DNA of 64,000 nucleotides from Spirulinaceae cyanobacterium SM2_1_0. GTDB taxonomy: Bacteria; Cyanobacteriota; Cyanobacteriia; Cyanobacteriales; Spirulinaceae. Location of the stretch: positions 62,001-126,000 of the forward strand of contig JAAUTY010000001.1 of assembly GCA_012031265.1 (NCBI GenBank), given 5' to 3'. Of the stretch, positions 1 to 8,096 are shown piece after piece (position 1 is the stretch's first letter; the number at the start of each line of letters is the position of its first letter). The position numbers and the translations under genes were made by a program. Under the pieces are notes generated by a model. It did no database searches. It had not been told where the DNA came from and was given only the letters and a program-made list of their open reading frames with translations.

Positions 1-523
1 CGGCATCAAAACCGCAGAGCCGGTAGCCGGTGCGCGCTGCCAGCTCCGAGTTGTACTGCTTGGCGATGTGGGCGACGAGCTGGGGATCGGTAGATTGCGG
101 CTGCGATTCGAGCCAGCCTTCGACAATCGGTCCTTCGAGGTAGATGCCCTGAATATCGAGCAGCACCTGCTTGAGATCTTGCTGCCAGCGGCTGGCTGTG
201 GCGTGCATTTCAGTCAGTAAGCCGGTGACGAGGGTGGGATTGATGCTGTGGCGGTGGCGGCTGAAGCGGAGCGGCTGGCGGGGGGCGGCGATCAAGCTCG
301 GTGGCGGGGTTTGGCGGGTAGTCCGCTGGGGGGCTAGCGACGGCGCTTGTGGCAACCGGGAGCGCGGCATCAGGCTGGACGCAACTGGTGGGGTGGGAAT
401 GCGCGAGGCCGCAGGATATTCGCGGCTCGGCAGCACCGACTGCCGGGCTGCGACGGCAGGCCGGTTTCCCATCGCGTCTAGGTGCTGGAGGGCGATCACA
501 ATCTGTTGCAGCTTCGATTTCAC
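1..523 (-). CDS. Hypothetical protein, N-terminal part (gene runs off left edge)
   Basis: The minus strand is open from a GTG at 521-523 to the window edge, giving 174 codons with no stop. The protein starts (M)KSKLQQIVIALQHLD. Residues about 20-95 are rich in Pro, Arg and Ser and look disordered. They are followed by a more ordered stretch (VTGLLTEMHATASRWQQDLKQ, then LLDIQGIYLEGPIVEGWLES) that predicts as helical. I do not recognise the family. A weak AAGG lies about 13 nt before the GTG, so the start is tentative. The composition and codon use match neighbouring genes, so I read it as a real gene whose C-terminus is missing here. Confidence 0.6.
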   Translation of the reverse strand, partial: MKSKLQQIVIALQHLDAMGNRPAVAARQSVLPSREYPAASRIPTPPVASSLMPRSRLPQAPSLAPQRTTRQTPPPSLIAAPRQPLRFSRHRHSINPTLVTGLLTEMHATASRWQQDLKQVLLDIQGIYLEGPIVEGWLESQPQSTDPQLVAHIAKQYNSELAARTGYRLCGFDA

Positions 524-631
524 GGTGGTTTCTCGCCTTGCGGCCAAGCCCATTCGCGTTTTACGACTTTATTGTAAAGGCTGATTTTGATTTGTTCACT
601 CGGATTTAGCAACGGCTGGGCAGTCAGCCGC

Positions 632-847
632 CTAGGGGCGCAGCAACACCCACTCGACGTTTTGGGTCAGGCGATCGCCATCTTGGACACCACTGGCGCG
701 CACTGTGGGGCAACGACGACTGGGTTTACGGCTAATGGGCCGGATGACGCGATCGCCTTGTCTTAGAATGAGGAATGCTGGCTCTCGCGGCAGCGCGAGG
801 TCAGGGAGCGGCGCAACGTTGGAGACTTCCAGCCGACCCCCGCGCGA
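632..847 (-). pseudogene. Coding-like C-terminal fragment antisense to the cysC leader
   Basis: A 71-codon open frame on the minus strand ends with TAG at 632-634 and is closed upstream by TGA at 848-850. It has no ATG and no early GTG or TTG. The translation (for example EVSNVAPLPDLALPREPAF, then LILRQGDRVIRPI, ending VEWVLLRP) reads like real protein, with sensible hydrophobic spacing. It may be the 3' end of a lost gene whose 5' part was replaced when cysC arrived or rearranged. No family is recognised. Chance openness in GC-rich DNA is a real alternative. Confidence 0.25.
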
Positions 848-881
848 TCATTGCGACTCATTTGACTCAGTAGGATATCTC

Positions 882-1415
882 ATGGAGCAACGCGGCGTTA
901 CCATCTGGTTCACTGGTCTCAGTGGAGCAGGCAAAACCACGATCAGCAAATCCCTAGCCGAGGACCTCAGAGCCGCAGGCTACAGGCTCGAAGTGCTGGA
1001 TGGCGACATTGTGCGCACGAATTTGACGAAAGGTCTCGGCTTTAGCAAAGAAGATCGCGACGAAAACATTCGCCGTATCGGCTTTGTTTCCCATCTCCTC
1101 ACTCGCAACGGTGTCATCGTCATCGTCTCCGCGATTTCTCCCTACCGCGCCGTTCGCAACGAAGTGCGTCAGCGCATCGGCGATTTTGTCGAAGTGTTTG
1201 TGAATGCGCCGCTCAGCGTTTGCGAAGATCGGGATGTCAAAGGCTTGTACAAACGGGCGCGGGCCGGTGAAATCAAACAATTTACTGGCATCGACGACCC
1301 CTACGAAGCTCCCGAAAATCCCGAAGTCGAGTGCCGCACCGATCTAGAGGAGATGGCCGACAGCAAGGCAAAAGTCATCGCCAAGCTCCAGGAACTAGGC
1401 TATCTGCCGACCTAG
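882..1415 (+). CDS. cysC: Adenylylsulfate kinase (APS kinase)
   Basis: Phosphorylates adenosine 5'-phosphosulfate with ATP to make PAPS in cytoplasmic sulfate assimilation. From ATG 882 the protein has 177 residues, the usual size for stand-alone CysC. A Walker A loop, GLSGAGKTT, lies at about residues 13-21. The APS-binding signature follows, with LDGDIVRTNL and LGFSKEDRDENIRRIG, then FVNAPLSVCEDRDVKGLYKRARAGEIKQFTGIDDPYE in pieces along the lid region. The frame is open further upstream, but that extension is not CysC-like, and the motif-proximal ATG matches family length. No sulfate-assimilation neighbour is adjacent; cysE is 47 kb away. Confidence 0.93.
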   Translation: MEQRGVTIWFTGLSGAGKTTISKSLAEDLRAAGYRLEVLDGDIVRTNLTKGLGFSKEDRDENIRRIGFVSHLLTRNGVIVIVSAISPYRAVRNEVRQRIGDFVEVFVNAPLSVCEDRDVKGLYKRARAGEIKQFTGIDDPYEAPENPEVECRTDLEEMADSKAKVIAKLQELGYLPT

Positions 1416-1531
1416 GTCGGCCGTCGTGCCCTAGCGGCTTTTGGGCTACTGTGTGAATCCCTCGATAATCCCAGCCGCAAAACGCCGCGATCGCCCCCCT
1501 GATCGCGGTCTTGAAACTGCCCTGTTGGTCA

Positions 1532-3638
1532 ATGGCACTCCTCTCAATTCCCTGGCCCGAAATTCCCGCTTGCGCTTGGCGGCGTCCGCTCGGGCGCGGT
1601 TGGGAAAAACCTGCGACAGCGCTGGCGGGTTGCCTGGATACCGGTCCCTGGCAGGGAATGCCTCTGGGCGGCTTGGGAGCGGGGTGCATCGGGCGATCGC
1701 CCGGGGCGACTTCAATCGCTGGCATCTCGACAGCCGCGAGCCGATGGCTCGCTCTTTGCCGGCTTGCCAATTTGCCGTCTTTGAACAACCGGCTAGTCGT
1801 GAGGCGCAAGCCTATGCGCTCTGTACCGCGCCGCCAGACGATGGCAGCCTGAAGCGCTGGGCCTGGTATCCCCCGGAAAAAGGAACCTACGCCGCCCTCT
1901 ACCCGCGTAGCTGGTTCCACTACCAGGATGTGTTCGCCACCGAGCTGATCTGCGAGCAGTTTTCTCCCGTCTGGGCGCAGTGCTATCAAGAATCCAGCTA
2001 CCCGCTCGCCGTCTTCGACTGGACCGCACGCAATCCGACGGATGAACCGATCACGGTGAGCATTTTGTTGAGCTGGCAGAATGTTGTCGGCTGGTTTGCA
2101 AATGCCCGCGCGGGGCGACGGGCGATCGCACCTATCAGTCCAAGTGGGGCGACAGCACCGGGAATTTCAATCAGTGGATTGTGGATCGCCACCGAGTTGG
2201 CGTCTTGTTCAACCGCGTGCGCCTCTACGACGAGCTGCATCCAGGCGAGGGCCAAATGGCGATCGCCTCGGTCAGCAACCTGGCCGTCGAAAACTTCTAC
2301 CTCAGCCGCTGGGATGCCAGTGGCGAAGGCAGCGAGGTGTGGGACTGGTTTGCCCGTGATGGCTCGCTGCCCGACCGGGAGGACGAGACCCCGGCAGCCC
2401 CCGGCGAACAGATTGCCGCCGCGATGGCGGTGCGCTTCACCCTGCGGCCCGGCCGCACTCGCAAAATCCCCTTCTACCTCGCCTGGGACTTCCCAGTCAT
2501 GGAATTTGCGCCCGGGGTGACCAATTTTCGCCGCCACAGCGACTTCTTTGCCCGCACCGGCAACAATGCCTGGACAATGGTTCGCACTGCCCTCAAGCAC
2601 AGCGATGTCTGGCGCGAGAAGATCGAACACTGGCAAGCCCCGATTATTCAGCATCCTGACTGGCCCGCCTGGTTCCAGCAAGCCCTCTGCAACGAACTGT
2701 ATTTGCTCATCGATGGCGGCACGCTCTGGACGGCAGCGACCGAAACCGCACCAGTGGGTCAGTTCGCCCTACTCGCCAGCCGCGATGACCGCCGCTATGA
2801 GCCGCTCGCCGCTCGCCTCTACGGCTCCCTGGCGCTGCTCTTGCTCTGGCCGCGCCTGGACAAAGCAGTTCTGGAGGCCTTTGCCCGCGCGATTCAAGCC
2901 CACAGCGATGCCCTAGCTGCCGTGATGCCAAGCGATCTGGGCAGCGCTCAGGAGCAACCCTGGGAGCAGGTCGGCGTGACACCCGTGACGGACGCAGCGG
3001 CTGGATTTGACCCTGGCAGCGCCTTCGTGGTGCAGGTCTATCGCAACTTTTTACTCACTGGGGCGACCGACACCGATTTTCTCTGGGAGTGCTGGCCGGC
3101 GATCGCCGCGATCCTGACAACACCACCGACACAACCCACAGCCTCTCGCTGGAGCGCCACCGTCACCAGTATTGCCATTGCCAAGATCCTTAGCGACCAG
3201 CCCCCCAGCGATCCGGCGCTGCAACCGGCCGACTATCCTGGCGAGCTAGAAGCCACAATCACCCGCAGCCGCGACTGGTTGCGCGCCGCAGCGGATCACA
3301 TCGCAGCCGTGGACATGACCGATCCTGAGCGCGATCGCTATGCTCATAGCCTCGAACTCAGCGCAGCAGTTGCCACACAAGCCCCAGCAACAAGTACGAC
3401 CCCACCCCTAGCTGACCAATACCGCCGCGCCGCCGAGCTAGCACGCCACGGCAAACGCACTGAGGCTTGGGCACTGGTGCAACCAGTCGTCGCAACCCTC
3501 TACGAACACGGCTTGCAGTTTCGCTCCCCCGCTATGCTGGCTCCGGATGGTCGCTTCGGTCAGAGCCATGCGCTCGCGGCCTTAGCGATCTGGGCACTCT
3601 ACGGTGCGCTGACGGATGTGCAGCCCCCCGACACATGA
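1532..3638 (+). pseudogene. Decayed GH116 (GBA2-type) glucosylceramidase-like gene, two frameshifts
   Basis: Three frames together spell a GBA2-like protein of about 700 residues. Frame 2 carries the N-terminus (GRGWEKPA, then GMPLGGLGAGCIGRS). Frame 1 carries RGDFNRWHLDSRE to SILLSWQNVVGWFANA. Frame 3 carries STGNFNQWIVDR to the end (AIWALYGALTD). Each switch equals one missing base, near 1700-1706 and near 2111-2117. Independently, the active site is gone. The nucleophile-Glu segment (family form GYLEGQEY) reads ALLASRDD, and the block around the acid/base Asp (family form DQTYDxW) is absent between WPAIAAIL and KILSD. Even with the frame restored it would probably be a pseudoenzyme. The ATG at 1532 is the likely original start. 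Confidence 0.8.
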
Positions 3639-4293
3639 AACGAAGCCGCACTATTGAGCAGTGGTATGGGAAAAGCTTAGGAAAAAATTGCTGCTGCTCA
3701 AGGCAGCGATTTCCCCACTCTTGGGCACCTCGGAAAAACCAAAATCGATGGTGAACTGCGAAAAACCGACCCAGGTTTCAGCCCTCGAAAATTGGCAATC
3801 CCACCATTAATCGAGGTGACCGCTTGCTGCTGACGCAAACCGCGATTGACCTGCCAATCCACCCTCGATCAGGGAACTGAGTTTAGCCTCCGCATTCTCC
3901 GTCACTAGGCGGCGATCGCCTGATTGGATTCAAGCGCTCAACGGTAGCGGCCCATGCAAAAATACTGGATGGACAGCCCCACCATCTTCAGCTTGTTACA
4001 GGAATTTCTCGGCACCAAAACCGGCTTCTCCGAGCAGTACAAAGTCACCGCAACTACAGGGATGCGCGGCATCGGCGACTCCTCAGAGCAAATCAAAGCC
4101 GGCCACCTCGTCCGCCAGACTCGTCCACTCGACCGTGCCCGCGAGATTTCCCCTGATCTGGTCGCTGCAGCGGAGCAGAGCTACCAAAACTGCCGCCAAG
4201 CCTTGCAGGCGCGATGTTACTCGCTCGCCAGCCTTGGCTTGAGTTGCTGACACTCGGCCGACAGTCGTGAGGCATCCGGAAGCATCGTTGCGA
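3639..4293. other. 655-bp spacer with unrecognised coding-like scraps
   Basis: This lies between the GH116 relic and the convergent ABC1 kinase. Plus-strand frames contain short protein-like runs, such as AAAQGSDFPTLGHLGKTKID near 3690-3750 in one frame and a 98-codon ORF at 3954-4250 (MQKYWMDSPTIFSLLQEFLG onward). They need frame changes to join, and no family is recognised. It could be a second decayed gene. I see no clear terminator or known repeat. Confidence 0.3.
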
Positions 4294-5997
4294 TCAACGC
4301 TCCACTGTTGCGGCGACCAAGCTGGCAACGCGGTCATTTGAAAAGTCCCGCAAGGCCGTCCAAGCCGCATCAAAGAGACGATTAGGCGTCAGCTCATGCT
4401 TGACCAGTTCCCAGAGTCGTTGCACCTCGGCGGCGTGCAACTGCTCGTCTTCGGTCAGGGCGAGCAGGATTTGCTCGCGCAGATAACGCCCCTCTTCAGA
4501 GAACAAATACTGCAATCCCAACTGTGCCGTCGGTAGCAGATCGAAGCTGCCGCCCGTTTGCGCAATGATCAGCATATTTTCCAGCCGCTGCCACTGGAAT
4601 TGTTCGTCCTTGAACAAAACTTCTAGCAAGCGCCGTCGCATTTCCGAGGACTCACCCCGCAGCAGGCGCTGAGCAACATAGGGATAAGCCACCTCAACAA
4701 TGCTGAAGTCGGGACAGAGACTCAACGCCAAGCCTTCCTGGGTCACGAGCGAGCGGATGATCAACGCAAACTTCGCGGGTACACGGAAGGGATACTCATA
4801 CATCAACTCCGAAAAGTCATCGGTGATCGTCTTGAAGTTGAAGTTGCGGACGCTCTCACCCATGACATTCCCCAGCACCTGTTCCAGCGCGGGTAGGATG
4901 GGTTGGATGTCCGTGCCGGGGCTGAGAAAGCCGAGATTAATGAAGTCAGCCGCCAGCTTGTTGTAATCCTTGTTGAGCAAGTGAACAATGGAGGAGGCGA
5001 TTGTTTCCTTGGTGCGCTCCGGCAACTGATCCATCATGCCGAAGTCGATATAAGCCATGCGGCCGTCAGGCATGGCGAATAGATTGCCTGGGTGGGGATC
5101 AGCATGAAAGAAGCCAAATTCTAGTAACTGGCGGAGTCCGGAAGTGACGCCAATCTCGATCAGGCGGTCGGTATCCAAGCCTGCCGCTTTGACGCGCTCG
5201 GTGTCGGTGAGTTTGAAGCCATCGATCCATTCCAGCGTCAGGACGCGGGTGTTGGTGTAGCGCCAGTAGATTGCTGGCACTTTGATCGCCGGATTGTCGC
5301 GGAAGTTAGTGGCGAACTTTTCGGCATTGCGAGCTTCATTGAGATAGTCAATTTCTTCAAATAGCTTGCTGCCAAACTCATCGACGATCAGGGTCAAGTC
5401 GTGGCCGAGATTCAGCGGCAGCCAGGGCGAGAGCCAACTCGCCGCCCAACGCATGAGGAACAGATCACGCGTGATCGTCGGGAGTAAATCGGGGCGTTGG
5501 ACTTTGACCGCGACATCCTCGCCAGTGAAGAGTACGGCGCGGTAGACTTGGCCGAGGCTGGCGGCGGCGATGGGATGCGGCGAGATTTTGCGATATAGCT
5601 CGCTGACGGGGCGCTCGAGTTCGGACTCAATGATCGCAAAGGCAACGGCGTTATCGAAGGCCGGCAGTTGGTCTTGGAGCTTTTCGAGTTCGACCAAAAA
5701 GTCACGCCGGATCAAGTCGGGGCGGGTGGAGAGGGCCTGACCGACTTTGATAAATGTGGGGCCGAGGCGGGTGAGGACTTGCCGTAACTGGCGGGCGCGG
5801 AGCAGCTTGTTGCGTTCTGTATGTTTGAACCAGCGATCGCCCAACAAACCCAAGGCAAAACGACCGAGAAACCAGATGATCCCCAAGGTGCGACCAATAA
5901 TCAGCCAGGGGCGGGAGAAATAGTAGCGGGCGATCGCCCGTTGGTCGTAGCGACGGCGGCGTCCAGGGTTGGGGGGTTCTGCAACAGCCTGATTCAC
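4294..5997 (-). CDS. ABC1/AarF/UbiB-family protein kinase-like protein
   Basis: 567 residues with the full ABC1K signature set: the KxGQ motif in FIKVGQALSTRPDL (about 82-95), an Ala-rich loop AAASLGQVYRA (144-154), the VAVK strand with its lysine (about 162-167), HADPHPGN (298-305) and DFG in YIDFGMM (316-322). The family has an atypical kinase fold linked to quinone and prenyl-lipid metabolism; cyanobacterial and plastid members associate with thylakoids or plastoglobules. A hydrophobic stretch at 31-52 may help membrane association. The exact substrate cannot be told from sequence. It is transcribed alone from a spacer holding a palindrome and a tandem repeat. Confidence 0.9.
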   Translation of the reverse strand: MNQAVAEPPNPGRRRRYDQRAIARYYFSRPWLIIGRTLGIIWFLGRFALGLLGDRWFKHTERNKLLRARQLRQVLTRLGPTFIKVGQALSTRPDLIRRDFLVELEKLQDQLPAFDNAVAFAIIESELERPVSELYRKISPHPIAAASLGQVYRAVLFTGEDVAVKVQRPDLLPTITRDLFLMRWAASWLSPWLPLNLGHDLTLIVDEFGSKLFEEIDYLNEARNAEKFATNFRDNPAIKVPAIYWRYTNTRVLTLEWIDGFKLTDTERVKAAGLDTDRLIEIGVTSGLRQLLEFGFFHADPHPGNLFAMPDGRMAYIDFGMMDQLPERTKETIASSIVHLLNKDYNKLAADFINLGFLSPGTDIQPILPALEQVLGNVMGESVRNFNFKTITDDFSELMYEYPFRVPAKFALIIRSLVTQEGLALSLCPDFSIVEVAYPYVAQRLLRGESSEMRRRLLEVLFKDEQFQWQRLENMLIIAQTGGSFDLLPTAQLGLQYLFSEEGRYLREQILLALTEDEQLHAAEVQRLWELVKHELTPNRLFDAAWTALRDFSNDRVASLVAATVER

Positions 5998-6026
5998 AAG
6001 TGCTCTTTGCTGCCTCTATGGGTAAG

Positions 6027-6052
6027 GAGTCGATCTACTGAGTCGATCTACT
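6027..6052. repeat. 13-bp direct tandem repeat, two copies
   Basis: GAGTCGATCTACT occurs twice without a gap, 30 bp upstream of the ABC1 kinase start. It looks like a recent slippage duplication in the untranslated leader. Confidence 0.8.
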
Positions 6053-6062
6053 GATCAGTATA
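6049..6062 (-). promoter_or_regulatory. Palindrome overlapping a -10-like box upstream of the ABC1 kinase
   Basis: TACTGATCAGTA is a perfect 12-bp palindrome. Read on the minus strand it overlaps TATACT, a good -10 hexamer. No convincing -35 lies at 16-18 bp; a TTTACA sits 20 bp upstream. It could be an operator or a chance palindrome. Confidence 0.3.
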
Positions 6063-6196
6063 CAAAACTACATTAAAGTTCTTGTAAACACACTTCACAT
6101 TCATTTATATTTCAACCCAGCGACGTAGCTCCGGGATGGGGGCGACGATGGCGATCGCCAGACGCAGCCTGCCAAATTTGGGTTGAGCCGTGAGCT

Positions 6197-6222
6197 GAGT
6201 GCTGAGCGCTTGCTCAGCACTC
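6197..6222 (-). terminator. 11-bp stem hairpin after the beta-propeller gene
   Basis: GAGTGCTGAGC and GCTCAGCACTC form a perfect 11-bp stem with a GCTT loop, 24 bp past the stop of the minus-strand gene. There is no T-tract, so it may stabilise the RNA end rather than terminate by itself. Confidence 0.5.
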
Positions 6223-6245
6223 GCGATTGGGTTTTCGGGCCACCG

Positions 6246-7826
6246 CTAGGGAGTCACGGTATAAGTGGTCACCGTGCCGCTGACCTCATTGGCTACGACC
6301 AGCAACGGCTCGTCCGTTGGGCTATCGGCGGCGCTAATGAACAGCAGTCCTTCGGGGCCGAGGTCGCCCGCCGTACCCGCTTCCGCATCGCCAGCGAAGT
6401 CACGGTTATTTATATAGGACTGAAACTCCGGCGCGGTGGGATCGGTCACGTCGTAGACCATGACCCCGCCCATGCGCTCGAGACCGATGAAAGCGTACTG
6501 ACGACCGTCAATTTCACCGACGGCAACACCTTCTGGCTCTGAGCCTTTGTCATCGCTACGGTCATCAAATGAGCCATTCTCATCATTGGTGGAGTTGAAA
6601 TCGTCGGGATAGGCCTCGGCGATCACGCGAGCAAATTCGTCGCCGCTGTCGAAGACGAGATTCCCGGCGGCGTCCCAAATTGAGAACGAGCGAGCGCCAT
6701 AAGCATAAAGCTCATCAAAATCGCCGTCGCCGTCGGTGTCGCCGCGCGTGTTGGTCACCTTCAGGCGACCGAGGACGGCATCGTCTTGCAGCTCCGCCGC
6801 ATTCGGAAAAGCGTCGGGATCAAGTTCGAGGTCGGCAATGCGAGCTTCCTCGTTGAAGATATCGCCTTCTTCGAGACCTTCGATTTCATCGTCGCCGCTG
6901 GGGCGTAGGCGGGAGTCACCTTCGTTGGCGGAAATAATGTAGGTCTCGCCGCCAACGCTGTAAGCGGCGATCGCATCCGGCTGATACATCCCGAACAGAT
7001 TGTCATAGGTGGCAAGATTGATCGCGTCGTCACGGTTACTGGCATCGAGGCTATTGCCCTCTTGGCTGTAGTCCTTGAAGCCGAGACCGACCACTGCGGT
7101 AAACTCCCCGGCCTCCAAGTCCAGGATGCCGAGCGCGTTATTCTCCTGCATGACGACCCAGGCGGTGCGGGAATCGGACGAAACCGCAATGTATTCTGGT
7201 TCGGCATCCTGCGCGAAGGTTGCTTCAGGGCCGACAATATGGGCACCCGCCCCAACTGCTGAGCGGTTGAAGGGACGCAAGCTTGCCGTCGTCACGCTGG
7301 CATTGTCAACGCCGTCAGACAGATCGATGATGCTCGCTGAGCCTTCGGGATCATTGGTGTAGTCTTCGCTGGGTTCGCCCTCGTTGGCAACGACGACTTT
7401 TGAGCCATCGGGGGTAAAGGTTACCATATCTGGTAAAGCGCCGACGGTGACCGCCCCGAGGGGGTTGCCATCGATGTCAAAGAACATCACCTGTCCCAAG
7501 TCCTGCGCGGTCTCGCCTTCCACTGCCGCCGCCACAAGACCGTTATAAACCGCGACGCTATTGATATTGTTCTCCAGCTCGATGCTGAATTCTAGGCTCG
7601 GCGCGCTGGGATCAGCGAGATCAAGAACATTGATGGCATTCTCAGCCGAACTGGTCACAAACAGACGTTGAGACGCCGCATCATAGGCGGCAATTTCCGC
7701 CGCGCTGTCGTCAAAAATCCCCGTCTCGTAAGTGCCGAGCACCGTCAAACTGACTTGGGCGCTGGCGACGGCGGTAGTTCCCAGCCAAAGAGTTGAGACA
7801 AGGCCGAACCGAATCCATCCTCTCAT
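6246..7826 (-). CDS. Secreted choice-of-anchor I domain beta-propeller protein
   Basis: 526 residues from the ATG at 7826, which has AGGAG eight bases upstream. An ATG eight codons earlier is possible but lacks that spacing. The N-terminus (MRGWIRFGLVSTLWLGTTA, cut near VASAQ) is a Sec signal peptide. The mature part has repeated propeller blades (RLFVTSSAENAINVLDL, VAVYNGLVAAAV, MVTFTPDGSKVVVANEGEP) and acidic, calcium-binding-like stretches such as DTDGDGDFDELYAYG. This layout matches choice-of-anchor I proteins, some of which are annotated as alkaline-phosphatase or esterase-like. It probably acts outside the cytoplasmic membrane. The function is not established, and no C-terminal anchor is evident. 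Confidence 0.8.
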   Translation of the reverse strand: MRGWIRFGLVSTLWLGTTAVASAQVSLTVLGTYETGIFDDSAAEIAAYDAASQRLFVTSSAENAINVLDLADPSAPSLEFSIELENNINSVAVYNGLVAAAVEGETAQDLGQVMFFDIDGNPLGAVTVGALPDMVTFTPDGSKVVVANEGEPSEDYTNDPEGSASIIDLSDGVDNASVTTASLRPFNRSAVGAGAHIVGPEATFAQDAEPEYIAVSSDSRTAWVVMQENNALGILDLEAGEFTAVVGLGFKDYSQEGNSLDASNRDDAINLATYDNLFGMYQPDAIAAYSVGGETYIISANEGDSRLRPSGDDEIEGLEEGDIFNEEARIADLELDPDAFPNAAELQDDAVLGRLKVTNTRGDTDGDGDFDELYAYGARSFSIWDAAGNLVFDSGDEFARVIAEAYPDDFNSTNDENGSFDDRSDDKGSEPEGVAVGEIDGRQYAFIGLERMGGVMVYDVTDPTAPEFQSYINNRDFAGDAEAGTAGDLGPEGLLFISAADSPTDEPLLVVANEVSGTVTTYTVTP

Positions 7827-7985
7827 CACGATCACTCCTAAAATCCACAAATACCATCGGCAAACACCTGAAAATATACTGGGATTTGGGGGCGCTGTGA
7901 GATGAATGTGGCCAAAAGCCGGAGCGGGCGATCGCCCGCTCCGGCTTCAGAACCAGTCGTCAGAGATGCTGTTGCTCAGGCGCGC

Positions 7986-8096
7986 CTAGCACAGGACGGC
8001 AGCAATGAGATGCCCATTCAAAATCCCCAGGATTCCCGTATTGCAGGCACTCAGAACTCAAAATTTAGAACTCAAAACTCCGCGTAGCGGTACTAG
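7986..8096 (-). mobile_element. 111-bp CTAG-bounded repeat, copy A (MITE-like)
   Basis: One of three copies in the window, all 111 bp when both terminal CTAG are counted. Ends read CTAGTAC and, imperfectly here, GTGCTAG. The left end (8093-8096 on this strand) overlaps the TAG stop of the sigma-factor gene. It is about 93% identical to copy C by eye. The bounding CTAG with TA inside suggests an IS630/Tc1-type target duplication. It carries no transposase. Confidence 0.75.

Noticed and set aside
705-881. 59-residue N-terminal extension of CysC
   Set aside because: It is not family-like, and the ATG at 882 gives the standard CysC length with the P-loop near the N-terminus.
2081-2359. Separate 92-codon gene within the GH116 region
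   Set aside because: It is a third-frame shadow; the other two frames carry the GH116 homology on both sides.
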